A DNA stretch of 64,000 nucleotides from Pseudonocardia alaniniphila (GCF_022524485.1 NZ_JAKXMK010000007.1:1-64000), one strand, 5' to 3'; counted from the stretch's first letter, positions 45,647-55,591 are shown. Notes: a model not told the origin generated them from the sequence alone. Numbers and translations: made by a program.

Positions 45647-47125
45647 TCAGAAGTCGGCCAGCAGCCGGTCGCGGCGCGACTCGATCCCCGGGAGGCGGGC
45701 GTCACCTGGCGCCAGCCGGTCCACGAGCCGGTCGTGCACCTCGATGTCGCCGCGACCCAGCGGGTGTGCCGCGAACTCCGCGAGCAGGTCGACGTCGTCG
45801 GCGTCGAGCACCGCGCGGCGCATGGACACCTCGAGCTCGTCGCGCAGATCCCGGATCTCCGGGGCGTCCGACCGTGGAAGCAGCGGCCCCGGGCACGACC
45901 GGAGGGCCTCGGTGGCCCGGCCTGCGCGCAGCGCGCGTCGTACGGCCGCGAAGTCGGCGTCGACGGTGGCGTCGAGCCGGTAGGGCCGCGTGCGCAGGAC
46001 GTCGGAGCCGATGAGTGTGCGCAGCCGAAGGATCTCCCCGCGGACAGTGGTGGGGTTGCCGTCGTCGCCGTAGAGCAGCAGCGCGAGCCGCTCGGCGGTG
46101 AGCCCGTCCGGATACAGGGTCAGCGCGGTGAGCAGCTCGGCGGGCCGCAGCGTGAGCGGGATCGGCTTGCCGTTCAGCAGCATGCGGGGCGAGCCGTGCC
46201 CCAGGAACCGCAGTGAGAGTGCGCTGCGGCTCGCCCGGGCGGCCGTCGGACGCGGAGCGCGCAGGAGGTAGCCCTCGGCGAGCGGCTCGACCATCATCTC
46301 GCGGCCGTCGTCGAGCTGGATCCGGTCGGCGCCCGGTGGGAGCGCGACGCGCTCGGGCCACATGCCGTACGGCTCGCCCGCCACGATCCGGCCGGTCGAG
46401 GTGACCAGGGCGCCGGCCCCGCCGCGCAGGCTCGTCAGGTGAGGCATGTTGCGCACGCGCAGCCGTTCGTCGGCGATGGCCAGGCGCACGCGCAGCTGGT
46501 TCTCGGCGAGCTGGGCGGTGGCCGACACGAGCTGGACCATGGCCGGATGCACGGTGTGCAGGGGGCCACTGATGTCGATCGCACCGAGGATGTCGCCGGT
46601 GTCGGGGTCGTGCACGGGGGCCGCGGCGCAGGTCCAGGTGTGATAGGCGCGGACGAGGTGCTCCGCCGAGTGGATCTGCACCGGCGCGTCGACGGCGAGC
46701 GTGGTGCCCATCGCATTGGTACCGATCGCGTCCTCGGTCCAGCGCGTGCCCGGTGTGAGACCCACCTCGTCGGCCGAGTGCAACAGCCGGGCCGCACCCT
46801 CCCGCCACAGGATGGTGCCGTCGGCGTCGGTGACGAGCATGACGTGCATGGCCTCGTCGGCGATGCTCACGAGGGTGCTGTGCAGCAGCGGCATGACCTC
46901 GCCCAGCGGATGTGCCGCGCGTAGGTCGGGCAGGTCGGCGTCCCCGACCACCACGGGGGGCGTGCGGCGGTCGGGGTCGACCTGCGCGGCCAGGCTGCGT
47001 CGCCATGACTCCGACACGAGAGAGCGCGCAGGAACCGGACCGGACCCGCCCGCCAGCACGGCATCGAAGACCTTGTGAAGAAGGCGGGCGTGCTCGGCGG
47101 AGTCATGTACATCATGAGTCGTCAT
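45647..47125 (-). CDS. GAF-domain transcriptional regulator with winged-helix C-terminus
   Basis: A 492-residue regulator. The N-terminal segment (about 20-70) and GAF domain (about 75-215) have WTEDAIGTNAMGTTLAVDAPVQI and HLVRAYHTWTCAAAPVHDPDTG, as in AcoR-like activators. The C-terminal half has a winged-helix pattern (LRPAELLTALTLYPDGLTAERLALLLYGDD, then EILRLRTLIG) instead of an AAA+ sigma54 domain. Actinobacterial proteins of this design often control aldehyde or alcohol dehydrogenase genes; none is adjacent here. The ATG at 47125 has GGAG 5 nt upstream. Two earlier ATGs (47140, 47143) are possible. Confidence 0.85.
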   Translation of the reverse strand: MTTHDVHDSAEHARLLHKVFDAVLAGGSGPVPARSLVSESWRRSLAAQVDPDRRTPPVVVGDADLPDLRAAHPLGEVMPLLHSTLVSIADEAMHVMLVTDADGTILWREGAARLLHSADEVGLTPGTRWTEDAIGTNAMGTTLAVDAPVQIHSAEHLVRAYHTWTCAAAPVHDPDTGDILGAIDISGPLHTVHPAMVQLVSATAQLAENQLRVRLAIADERLRVRNMPHLTSLRGGAGALVTSTGRIVAGEPYGMWPERVALPPGADRIQLDDGREMMVEPLAEGYLLRAPRPTAARASRSALSLRFLGHGSPRMLLNGKPIPLTLRPAELLTALTLYPDGLTAERLALLLYGDDGNPTTVRGEILRLRTLIGSDVLRTRPYRLDATVDADFAAVRRALRAGRATEALRSCPGPLLPRSDAPEIRDLRDELEVSMRRAVLDADDVDLLAEFAAHPLGRGDIEVHDRLVDRLAPGDARLPGIESRRDRLLADF

Positions 47126-47197
47126 CAGCACTCCGAGCATCATCGCCCCAGGACAGGCTCATCATCACGCAGTGATCCGGATGGAGCAACACAGGCC

Positions 47198-47213
47198 CGT
47201 TGCGCGTGCAACG
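47198..47213. promoter_or_regulatory. Dyad between the GAF regulator and the LuxR gene
   Basis: CGTTGC and GCAACG flank a 4-nt spacer in the divergent promoter region. AACGT recurs nearby (about 47210, 47220, 47236), so more than one site may exist. Confidence 0.45.
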
Positions 47214-47277
47214 TCCAGGCAACGTGTGCACTCATAACGTCGCTTGACCATCGACGACGAGGGCAGAGAGGTATCCC

Positions 47278-48006
47278 GTGACGACGGACGCCGTACTCGA
47301 CATCCGCCCCGCCGTGCTCGAACCCGCGGCGGGACGTACACCCGCGCCACGGCGGACGGCGCGCATTCTCGTCGTGGACGGCGAGGGGATCGTGCGGTTC
47401 GGCCTGCGCCAGCTCTTCGCTTCCGACCCGCACCTCGCGGTGATCGGCGAGGCCGCCACACCGCGCGATGCGCTCGTGGTCGCCGACCGCTGCCCACCCG
47501 ACCTCGTGATCCTCGACGTCGACCTCGGCCGGGGTGGCGCCGCGGGCGTGGAGCTCGCCCGGATGCTGCTCGAACGCCACCGGGGTGTGCGGATCCTGGT
47601 GCTCACCGGCTGCCGTGATCGCGAGATCATGCTGAGCGCCGTACGGCTCGGGGTGCACGGGTACGTGCGCAAGGGCGCCGACACCAACGACATCCTCCGC
47701 GCCGTGCACACGTTGCTGCGCGGCGAGAGTGTGTTCGACTCCGGTGGGCACAGCGCATCGGTCTCCCCGGACGTCCCGCGTGACGACCGCCCGCCTGCCC
47801 GCGCATTCGGCAGCGCGATGCTGACCGAGCGCGAGAACCAGGTGCTCCGGCTGCTGGCGATGGGTATGTCCAACCGTGAGATCGGGCGCACGCTGGTGAT
47901 CAGCGAGGCCACGGTCAAGTTCCACGTGCGGAACCTGCGCGACAAGCTCGACGTGCGCCGCCGCACGGAGATCGTCTACACGGCCACTCGCCAGGGCATG
48001 GTGTAG
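47278..48006 (+). CDS. Orphan LuxR/NarL-type response regulator
   Basis: A 242-residue protein with a receiver domain (about 28-145) and a LuxR HTH (about 178-238; LTERENQVLRLLAMGMSNREIGRTL). The phospho-acceptor Asp (VILDVDL), the switch Thr (LVLTG) and the Lys (YVRKGA) are present. The acidic pair near the start, normally DD, reads DG followed by Glu (VVDGEG), so Mg2+-dependent phosphorylation may be weak or absent. No sensor kinase gene is adjacent. The GTG at 47278 follows AGAGAGG. Confidence 0.9.
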   Translation: MTTDAVLDIRPAVLEPAAGRTPAPRRTARILVVDGEGIVRFGLRQLFASDPHLAVIGEAATPRDALVVADRCPPDLVILDVDLGRGGAAGVELARMLLERHRGVRILVLTGCRDREIMLSAVRLGVHGYVRKGADTNDILRAVHTLLRGESVFDSGGHSASVSPDVPRDDRPPARAFGSAMLTERENQVLRLLAMGMSNREIGRTLVISEATVKFHVRNLRDKLDVRRRTEIVYTATRQGMV

Positions 48007-48033
48007 CGCTCGGCAAGACGGCGGGCCGCCATC

Positions 48034-48064
48034 TTGTCCACCATGGGCTGTGTCCGTTTACGAT
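48034..48064 (+). promoter_or_regulatory. Putative promoter giving a leaderless XRE-cupin transcript
   Basis: TTGTCC (48034-48039) and TACGAT (48059-48064) are separated by 19 bp. A GTG in frame with the XRE-cupin gene starts at 48072, exactly where transcription would begin, and no ribosome site precedes either candidate start. Confidence 0.45.
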
Positions 48065-48668
48065 GCTGTACGTGGATGCAGCCGAGCGGGGTTCGTGGGA
48101 GCCGATCGTCGGTGCGATCGGGCCCAAGCTCCGTGAAGCCCGTCAGCAGCTCGGCCTGTCGCTGCAGCAGCTCGCGGCACGGGCCGAGGTGTCGGCCGCG
48201 GCCATCCACAAGGTCGAGCGTGGCGACATGGTGCCCACGATCACCACGCTGCTCAAGCTCGCCGGTGCAGTCGGGCGGCCCATCGGGCACTTCGTCGACG
48301 ACGGTGCACCGCCTGCCCCGGTCGCCACGCTGATCACGGCCGACGAGCGCCCGGCGGCTCCGCCGGAGTGGGCGCCCGCGGCCGACGGCGTCGACGCGGC
48401 AGCCATCGCCCTGCCGACGGCTCGGCTGCCGGCGAGCGGGGTGATCGCCGAGGTCGATCCCGGGGGCGGCAGCGGCGACACCAGGCCGCAGCGCCCGGGG
48501 GAGGAGGTGGTGTTCGTGCTCGACGGCACGTTGCAGGTCGAGGTGGCGGGCGAGCGGTATCGGCTGCGCACCGGCGATGCGTTGCACTACCCCACCGACC
48601 GCCCGCACCGCTGGCACAACGCCGAGGCGCACCCCGCCCGCGCCGTCTGGTTCTCGGTGCGGTCGTGA
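48063..48668 (+). CDS. XRE-family regulator with cupin domain (second)
   Basis: A 201-residue protein. The HTH (about 22-80) has LSLQQLAARAEVSAAAIHKVERGDMVPTI, and the C-terminal cupin (about 130-198) has EEVVFVLDGTLQVEVAGE, GDALHYPTDRPHRW and AVWFSV. It differs from the regulator at 18792 by a longer linker. The start may be ATG 48063 or, on a leaderless transcript, GTG 48072. It overlaps the AIR-synthase-like gene by 4 nt (GTGA), so it likely senses a product of that pathway. Confidence 0.88.
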   Translation: MLYVDAAERGSWEPIVGAIGPKLREARQQLGLSLQQLAARAEVSAAAIHKVERGDMVPTITTLLKLAGAVGRPIGHFVDDGAPPAPVATLITADERPAAPPEWAPAADGVDAAAIALPTARLPASGVIAEVDPGGGSGDTRPQRPGEEVVFVLDGTLQVEVAGERYRLRTGDALHYPTDRPHRWHNAEAHPARAVWFSVRS

Positions 48669-49645
48669 CGAGCGCACCCGAGACCGCATCCCTCGCCGAG
48701 ATCGTCGACGCCGTGCTCAGCCACCCGGGGCTGCGGGCGAAGGCCGAGATCGGGCTCGTTGCGGAGGCCCTCGGCGCGGAGGTGACGGGCGACGCCGACT
48801 GGTTGGGCGGCCCCGGCGACGACGGCGCGGTGGTGGAGGCAGGCGGCTCCCGCGTCGTGGCTTGCGGCGAGGCGATCTTCCCCCCGTTCGTCGCCGCGGA
48901 TCCGCACGGTGCCGGGTTCGCCGCGGTGCTCACCAACGTCAACGACCTGGCCGCGATGGGCGCCGAGCCGCTCGGCATCGTCGACACGGTGGCGGCGACG
49001 GAACCGGTGGCACGCGCGGTGCTGGCCGGGATGCGGGAGGCCGCGCTGCTCTACCGCGTGCCGATCATCGGCGGCCATCTCACTCTGCACGACGGACCGC
49101 CCGCGGTGTCGGCCTTCGGGGTCGGGCACGCGCCCGTCCCGCTGTCCGTCACGCGCGCCGAGCCGGGCCAGTCGCTCGTGGTGGCGGCCGCGCTCGACGG
49201 CGAGATGCGCGCCGACTTCCCGTTCTTCCCCGCGTTCCGCAACCGGGGTGAACGCTGTGCGGGGGACGTGCGGCTGCTCGCCGACCTCGCCCGGGCAGGC
49301 ACGTGCGTCGCGGCGAAGGACATCAGCATGGCCGGGCTGATCGGGTCGCTCGCGATGCTGCTGGAGTGCGATGGGCTGGGCGTACTGGTCGACCTCGACG
49401 CCGTGCCCGCTCCGGCCGGTGTGCCGCTGGCCCGTTGGCTGAACTGTTTCCCGAGCTTCGGCTTCCTGCTGTGCGTGCCCCGTGGCCGCGAGGACGAGTG
49501 CCTTGCCGCGTTCGCCCAGCGGGATCTCGCCGCCGCCGTGGTCGGAGTTCTGGACGACACCGGCGAGCTCGCGATCGGCTCGGGCGATGAGCGGGCGACG
49601 GTGCTGCGGCTCGACGAGTTCCGGGTGACCGGCCTGCCCCGCTAG
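48665..49645 (+). CDS. AIR-synthase-like protein (Sll0787/MSMEG_0567 type)
   Basis: A 326-residue protein of the PurM/SelD/ThiL fold. The N-terminal half has [16 protein letters not shown] (ATP/Mg2+ site) and [25 protein letters not shown]. Further on are [11 protein letters not shown] and [20 protein letters not shown]. It resembles the AIR-synthase-like members of Nit1C clusters rather than PurM itself. Its expected partners (radical SAM, acetyltransferase, glycosyltransferase) lie at 39.1-42.2 kb. The GTG at 48665 is coupled to the XRE-cupin gene. The product is unknown. Confidence 0.88.
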   Translation: MTSAPETASLAEIVDAVLSHPGLRAKAEIGLVAEALGAEVTGDADWLGGPGDDGAVVEAGGSRVVACGEAIFPPFVAADPHGAGFAAVLTNVNDLAAMGAEPLGIVDTVAATEPVARAVLAGMREAALLYRVPIIGGHLTLHDGPPAVSAFGVGHAPVPLSVTRAEPGQSLVVAAALDGEMRADFPFFPAFRNRGERCAGDVRLLADLARAGTCVAAKDISMAGLIGSLAMLLECDGLGVLVDLDAVPAPAGVPLARWLNCFPSFGFLLCVPRGREDECLAAFAQRDLAAAVVGVLDDTGELAIGSGDERATVLRLDEFRVTGLPR

Positions 49646-49670
49646 CTCGCCGGGTGCGTAGCAGGCGTAC

Positions 49671-51638
49671 CTATCGGCCCAGTGCCTGCGTGAGCTTGTC
49701 GAGGAAGGTGGCCACCGGCCCCAGTGTCATCAGGCCGCTCCCCGCGCCGGCGAGTTCCGCGGCGGCAGGTGCGAGGGCGTCGAGCGCACGCTGCATCGTG
49801 CCGTGATCGTCCAGCGCGAGGGCGGCGCGGGCGATCACGCACCACAGCGCTTCCTGGAGGTGGTCTCGCGGTGGGTCGGGCAGCGTGCGCAGTGCCGTCG
49901 TCGCGTCGTCGAGGTGGCCCTGGGCGATCAACGTGAGCGGCCGGACCCAGGGCGCATACGGCCCCCAGCCGATGTCGTCGTCGGCAGGCGCGGGTAGCCG
50001 GAGCCGGATGCGGACGGCGAGGAGGGCGAGAGGAAGCAGCCCCCGTTCCAGACCGGGCATCCCGGCACCGTCCAGGGCACGCGCTGCGCTGCGGTAGGTG
50101 GTGGCCGCTGACGCGAAGTCCTCGGTATCCGCTGCAACCCGGAGCGCGCGGTACCAGGTGGTGAAGACGGCGATCAGCGGTGATCCGTAGCGTTCCGCGA
50201 GACGGTCGGCCGCGAGCGCGTGGACGTCGGCACCCGCGAGATCACCAAGACCGCTGAGTGCCTGCATGCGGATCAGCCGGCCCAGCAGCTCGTAGGTCTC
50301 CAGTCCGTGCGCGGTCGAGATCTCGATCAGCTCGGCGCCGATCGCATCCCGCTGCGTGGCGAGCCCCGTGCGATGAAAGGTCTGCATGAACAGGCCGTTA
50401 AGGGCGAAGGCGAGCAACGCTGGGTCGCCCGATCGGCGAGCTCTCGTCACGGCCTGCTCCGCGGCGAGCCGGCCTCGGCGGTCCGTCACGCCGCGCGATT
50501 CGAGGGCGATCGTGGCCAGCAGTCTCGTCCGCTCCGGTCCTGGTGCGTCAGCCGGAAGCGCAGTGAGTGCGCGTTCGGCCGCGGCCACGACGGCCGCCGC
50601 CTGCTCCGGGTCGTCGGAGCGGCTCCAGATCGCCGGGACGTCGTACGCGCCGATGACGCGGGCGGTCAGATCGGCGTCTCCCAGCTCCTCGGCGGCGAGA
50701 ATGCTCGCCATCCGCTGGTGGCGCGCGGCAACGAGCCCGCTGCCGCCGGTGACGGCGAGGCTGCGCAGGAGGTCGACGGTGGACCGGAGGCGAGCACGGG
50801 AGTCGACGGTGACCGGCCTGCTGTAGGCCGCGATGGTCTCGGACCAGACCTGGCCGGCCGCTGTGCCGACGACGGGCGGGGCGTCGAGGTGGACGGCCTG
50901 CTGGAGTATGTCGATCTCCGTTTGGCGCAGCCGGGGGCCGGGGGCGAGACCGAGGTCCTCGCCCAGTCGCGAGCGCGCGCGACGGACGACCTCGAGCGCG
51001 TCCTTCTGCCGTCCGGCCCGGTACAGCGCGATCGCGAGGAGGCGCCATCCCTCCTCGCGCCAGGGATGCTCGGCCGTGTGGGCGTCCAGGTCGGGCACGG
51101 CGGCGTCGACGTTCCCGGCGTCGAGCAGCGCGCGGGCGCGGAGCTCCACGGCGCCCAGCCGCAGCTCGGCGAGCCGGGACCGCTCGGCGCGTGCCCAGAG
51201 ATCGTCCGGAAGATCGGCGTAGGCCGGTCCACGCCACCAGGTGAACGCATCGTCGAGCACCTGCACGGCCCGGCTCGGGGGAAGCGCGCGGGCGGCGACG
51301 ACCGCTTCCTCGAAGCGCCGGGCATCGACAGAATCCGGCGTCGCACGCAATGCGTACCCCGAGCCCTCGGTGACGAGGAGCCGGGCGGGCGCGCGCGGAA
51401 GGCGATCGGGTTCGAGCCCGCGGCGCAGTGCGCTGACGAACGTCTGGATCACACCCGGAGCGTCCGCGGGGGGATCGCTCCAGAGATCGTCGACCAACGT
51501 CGCGAGCGGAACGATGTGCCCGCGCGCCACGATCAGCCGGGCGAGAACGGCCCGATGCCGGGGGCCCTTGAGCGGGATCGTCGCTCCCGCGTCGTTCCAC
51601 GCGGTCACCGGCCCGAGGACACCGAACCGGACCCGCAC
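49671..51638 (-). CDS. SARP/AfsR-type transcriptional regulator
   Basis: A 655-residue regulator. The N-terminal OmpR-like winged helix (about 1-95) has VRFGVLGPV and LKGPRHRAVLARLIVARG. The BTAD domain (about 100-245) has SRLAELRLGAVELRARALLDAG and LGEDLGLAPGPRLRQTEIDIL. About 400 C-terminal residues are helical repeats without a P-loop, so it lacks the NB-ARC part of AfsR. The GTG at 51638 follows GGAGG. It is divergent from the alpha/beta hydrolase at 51723, a plausible target. Such proteins often switch on secondary-metabolite or catabolic genes. Confidence 0.9.
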   Translation of the reverse strand: MRVRFGVLGPVTAWNDAGATIPLKGPRHRAVLARLIVARGHIVPLATLVDDLWSDPPADAPGVIQTFVSALRRGLEPDRLPRAPARLLVTEGSGYALRATPDSVDARRFEEAVVAARALPPSRAVQVLDDAFTWWRGPAYADLPDDLWARAERSRLAELRLGAVELRARALLDAGNVDAAVPDLDAHTAEHPWREEGWRLLAIALYRAGRQKDALEVVRRARSRLGEDLGLAPGPRLRQTEIDILQQAVHLDAPPVVGTAAGQVWSETIAAYSRPVTVDSRARLRSTVDLLRSLAVTGGSGLVAARHQRMASILAAEELGDADLTARVIGAYDVPAIWSRSDDPEQAAAVVAAAERALTALPADAPGPERTRLLATIALESRGVTDRRGRLAAEQAVTRARRSGDPALLAFALNGLFMQTFHRTGLATQRDAIGAELIEISTAHGLETYELLGRLIRMQALSGLGDLAGADVHALAADRLAERYGSPLIAVFTTWYRALRVAADTEDFASAATTYRSAARALDGAGMPGLERGLLPLALLAVRIRLRLPAPADDDIGWGPYAPWVRPLTLIAQGHLDDATTALRTLPDPPRDHLQEALWCVIARAALALDDHGTMQRALDALAPAAAELAGAGSGLMTLGPVATFLDKLTQALGR

Positions 51639-51722
51639 CCCGCCTCCGTCCCGTGCTGACCGGTTGCTCAGTCGTCCGGCCCAGGCTGGTGCCATCCCAT
51701 CAGACGAGGAAAGGACCTGACG

Positions 51723-52601
51723 ATGGCTCCTGTCATCCCCGGATTCACCCACCGGCGAGTGGGCGTGGCCGACGGCGTCGCACTCTCCGTCGCTGTCGGC
51801 GGCGCCGGCAGTCCCGTCGTGCTGCTCCACGGCTTCCCACAGACCCACCTGATGTGGCGCCACGTCGCCACCGACCTGGCGGCCGACCACACGGTCATCT
51901 GCCCCGACCTGCGCGGCTACGGCGACAGCGACAAGCCGGCCGAGACCGATCCCGGCGTCTACTCGAAGCGGACCATGGCTGCCGACGTGGTTGCCCTGGC
52001 CGCCGAGCTCGGACACGACCGGTTCGCCGTCGCCGGACACGACCGCGGCGCCCTCGTCGCTGTCCGGGCAGGGCTCGACCACCCCGACGTCATCACCCAC
52101 CTGGCCGCTCTCGACGTCCTGCCGACCCTGGACACCTGGGACGTCCTGCACGGCACATCGGCCGCGGTTGCGTTCCACCTGTACCTGATGGCCCAGCCGC
52201 CCGGTCTGCCCGAGGCCATGATCGCGGCGTCGCCTGACACCTTCTTCGGGCACTTCCTCGACATCTGGACCCAGGACCCCGCCGCCATCCCCGGCGACGT
52301 CCGAGAGGCCTACCTCGCGGCTTCCCGCAACGCCGTCCCCTCCATCGTGGCCGACTACCGGGCCTCGGCAGGGATCGACGTCGACCACGACACGGCCGAC
52401 CGGAGCTCCGGCAACACCCTCCGGATGCCCGTGACGGTGCTCCAGCAGGACTGGGGCGCGGCCCTGGCCTATGACGCGGCAGGCCGGTGGAAGGCGTGGG
52501 CGTCGGACCTGCACCACGCCACCGTCACGTGTGGCCACTTCATGGCGGAGGAGGCGCCCTCGACCGTCTGCGCGATGCTCCGGGCGCTACTGAACCGCTG
52601 A
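51723..52601 (+). CDS. Alpha/beta hydrolase related to haloacetate dehalogenases
   Basis: A 292-residue hydrolase with HGFPQTHLMW, the nucleophile Asp107 in AGHDRGA and the catalytic His in CGHFMAEEAP. The overall pattern, including LAALDVLPT, FHLYLMAQPP, LPEAMI and DYRASAGIDVDHD, is that of fluoro/haloacetate dehalogenases. However, of the two Arg that hold the substrate carboxylate, only the first is kept (DRGAL instead of DRGGR). The halide-binding Trp after His (HW) is replaced by Leu (HL). It is therefore probably an epoxide hydrolase or dehalogenase with a different substrate. The ATG at 51723 has AAAGGA upstream. Confidence 0.85.
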   Translation: MAPVIPGFTHRRVGVADGVALSVAVGGAGSPVVLLHGFPQTHLMWRHVATDLAADHTVICPDLRGYGDSDKPAETDPGVYSKRTMAADVVALAAELGHDRFAVAGHDRGALVAVRAGLDHPDVITHLAALDVLPTLDTWDVLHGTSAAVAFHLYLMAQPPGLPEAMIAASPDTFFGHFLDIWTQDPAAIPGDVREAYLAASRNAVPSIVADYRASAGIDVDHDTADRSSGNTLRMPVTVLQQDWGAALAYDAAGRWKAWASDLHHATVTCGHFMAEEAPSTVCAMLRALLNR

Positions 52602-52626
52602 CGCGGCGTCGGTGCGGGACGGTCGC

Positions 52627-53031
52627 TCAGGCGCCGGCGACCCGCAGGTGCCGCCGCGGCTCCACCGGATCGAGCGTCGGGCAGATCCCGGAGCCGGCGG
52701 CGAGCCCCAGCGCGGCGGGCTCACGATCGGCCGCGAGCGTGCCGCGCAGGGCCATGTCGGTGGCGAGCCCGAAGATCCACAGCATCCGGTCGGCGTCGTG
52801 CCAGCGGTGACGCTCGGCGAAGTCGATCCATTCGTGCGGCGGGATCGTCGTCGTCGGGGAGTACTCCAGCTCGGCCCAGGTGACGGCCGTCTCGAACAGG
52901 TCGACCATGGCGTCCGGGTCGGACTCCACCTGGAGAAGTCTGTCGTGGTGGGCCCGACGTTCCGGATCGGGCCGGCACTGGCCGTGGCAGGCGAGCCGGG
53001 CGAGCCGCTCGGAAGGGTGCATCAGCGACAC
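52627..53031 (-). CDS. Uncharacterised protein downstream of the dehalogenase-like gene
   Basis: A 134-residue soluble protein rich in His, Arg, Trp and Asp (ERLARLACHGQCRPDPERRAHHDRL, TWAELEYSPTTTIPPHEW, WHDADRMLWIFG). The GTG at 53031 is chosen because GGAGG lies 5 nt upstream. The codon usage pattern is ordinary. It ends 25 bp from the convergent hydrolase stop and begins about 100 bp after the phosphofructokinase stop on the same strand. I recognise no family. Confidence 0.65.
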   Translation of the reverse strand: MSLMHPSERLARLACHGQCRPDPERRAHHDRLLQVESDPDAMVDLFETAVTWAELEYSPTTTIPPHEWIDFAERHRWHDADRMLWIFGLATDMALRGTLAADREPAALGLAAGSGICPTLDPVEPRRHLRVAGA

Positions 53032-53130
53032 GGTGGCCTCCGCAGGAGAAATGGAGACCCCGATGCTGACCCTTGCGCGATCCCGGCCGGTTGCCGACAT
53101 GTTTCGCAATGGTGAAAATCCGCGCGGGTG

Positions 53131-54156
<1,026 letters not shown>

Positions 54157-54288
54157 CAGCAGCTCTCCATCGATGCAGAAGCTCAGGGACGGCTCACGCT
54201 AGTGCCATCCAGCCGCGTTGTCGCGCCGCCACCCGGTCGGCCTCCTGAAGCTTGCCGACGTGGGTGATCAGCCCGCCCGGGAACGGGG

Positions 54289-55005
54289 TCAGGTTCCGGC
54301 GACGTGGTCGACGATCCCGTAGTCACGTGCCTCCTGGGCGGTGAACCAGCGGTCGCGGTCGGCGTCCGCGGTGATCGTCTCGACCGACTGCCCCGTGTGC
54401 CGGGAGGTGAGCTCGGCGATCTCACGCTTCATCTGGCCGAACACGCCCGCCCTGATGGCGACGTCGGTGGCGTTGCCCCCCACTCCGGCTGAGGGCTGGT
54501 GCATGAGGATCCGCGCGTGCGGCAGCGCGAACCGCTTCCCCGGCGTACCGGCCGAGAGCAGGAACTGGCCCATCGACGCCGCGAACCCGACGGCCCAAGT
54601 GGTGACTTCCGGCGTGATCAGCTGCATCGTGTCGTAGATCGCCATCCCGGCGGTGACCGAGCCGCCGGGAGAGTTGATGTACAAGGTGATGTCGCGGTCC
54701 GGGTCCTGGGCCGAGAGCAGCAGCAACTGGGCGCTGATCCGGTTGGCGATCTCGTCGTCGACCTCGCGGCCGAGGAAGACGATGCGTTCCTCGAGCAGGC
54801 GGTCGAGCACGGGATCGAGGCCGCCGGGGACCGGTGGGGCGGCACGCAACACGGGGCCGTGCAGCGCGGGCGGCAGCGGTTGAGGTGGCGGGGTTGCCGG
54901 CCGGTGCGGCCGTTCGGGCTCGGGCGGCGGTTGTGGGGCCGGAGGTTGCGGCTTCTGTCCCGCTCGGTGCTCCAGGGACGGGATCGACGGTGACGAGATC
55001 AACAT
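54289..55005 (-). CDS. clpP: ClpP protease subunit with Pro-rich N-terminal extension
   Basis: A 238-residue serine protease subunit that works with Clp ATPases. Catalytic Ser144 is in GFAASMG and His169 in ILMHQPS. The ClpP core begins near residue 63 (LDPVLDRLLEERIVFLGREVDD) and includes LYINSPGGSVTAGMAIYDTM. Normal ClpP is about 195-215 residues; here about 60 Pro-rich residues precede the core. A single gene without a clpP1P2 tandem or clpX suggests an accessory paralogue. The ATG at 55005 has GAAAGGA upstream. Two ClgR-like boxes lie 66-97 bp upstream. Confidence 0.92.
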   Translation of the reverse strand: MLISSPSIPSLEHRAGQKPQPPAPQPPPEPERPHRPATPPPQPLPPALHGPVLRAAPPVPGGLDPVLDRLLEERIVFLGREVDDEIANRISAQLLLLSAQDPDRDITLYINSPGGSVTAGMAIYDTMQLITPEVTTWAVGFAASMGQFLLSAGTPGKRFALPHARILMHQPSAGVGGNATDVAIRAGVFGQMKREIAELTSRHTGQSVETITADADRDRWFTAQEARDYGIVDHVAGT

Positions 55006-55070
55006 TGCGGTCCTTTCGCAGGCGGGTGCGGCACCTGACGGTAGGGCCGCGCAGCGCCATATCGGCCCGT

Positions 55071-55102
55071 GTTCGCTGGTAGCGGGATGTTCGCTGGGAG
55101 CG
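55071..55102. promoter_or_regulatory. Two ClgR-like operators upstream of clpP
   Basis: GTTCGCTGGTAGCG (55071-55084) and GTTCGCTGGGAGCG (55089-55102) are 18 bp apart. Both fit the actinobacterial ClgR pattern (CGCT-N3-AGCG within GTTCGC...GCG). ClgR activates clpP genes under protein stress. They lie between clpP and the divergent gene at 55103. Confidence 0.65.
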
Positions 55103-55591
55103 ATGGCGTTTGACCGCTTCCGACGCGGGGTAAAGGGCCGCGTGCAGAACGACCCGCGGTCCGTCGACGCCGAGCACCAGCGTCCGTCCGGCACGAGCGA
55201 CGAGCTGGTCGCGGCCGTGGGCAGGCTCAGCGAGGCACTCGAGTACATCGAGCGCGCGCGAGGGCATCTCTACACCCACCACCAGCTGGTCGGCCATGCC
55301 GACAAGCTGCTCGACGACGTCGTCGACGGGCTGCGGGCGGCCGGGCAGGACCACCTGGCCAAGCACGTGCAGGACGAGCTCATCGGCGCCAATGTGCTCG
55401 CAGGCCGTTGGACGTTCCAGGTCGTCGAGGAGTTCGACGACGGCTACTACGCCGCCTTCAGGTCGGTCGAGAAGCGGATCCGCGACGAGACGATGCAGGG
55501 CCGCAGGCACGTGTTCGAGGCGGAGCTGAAGGAACGGCGACGTACGCACGGCCGTCCGGGACACGAGGCAACCCCCGACGAGGCTCGCTGA
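55103..55591 (+). CDS. Uncharacterised soluble helical protein divergent from clpP
   Basis: A 162-residue charged protein, mainly helical (DELVAAVGRLSEALEYIERARGHLY, HADKLLDDVVDGL), with a central ARWTFQ-like block (VLAGRWTFQVVEEFDDGYY) and a basic tail. ATG 55103 lies at the very end of the second ClgR-like box. An internal GTG at 55142 has a better ribosome site (AAAGGG) and would give 149 residues. I recognise no family. Sharing the ClgR-like region suggests stress control. Confidence 0.7.
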   Translation: MAFDRFRRGVKGRVQNDPRSVDAEHQRPSGTSDELVAAVGRLSEALEYIERARGHLYTHHQLVGHADKLLDDVVDGLRAAGQDHLAKHVQDELIGANVLAGRWTFQVVEEFDDGYYAAFRSVEKRIRDETMQGRRHVFEAELKERRRTHGRPGHEATPDEAR

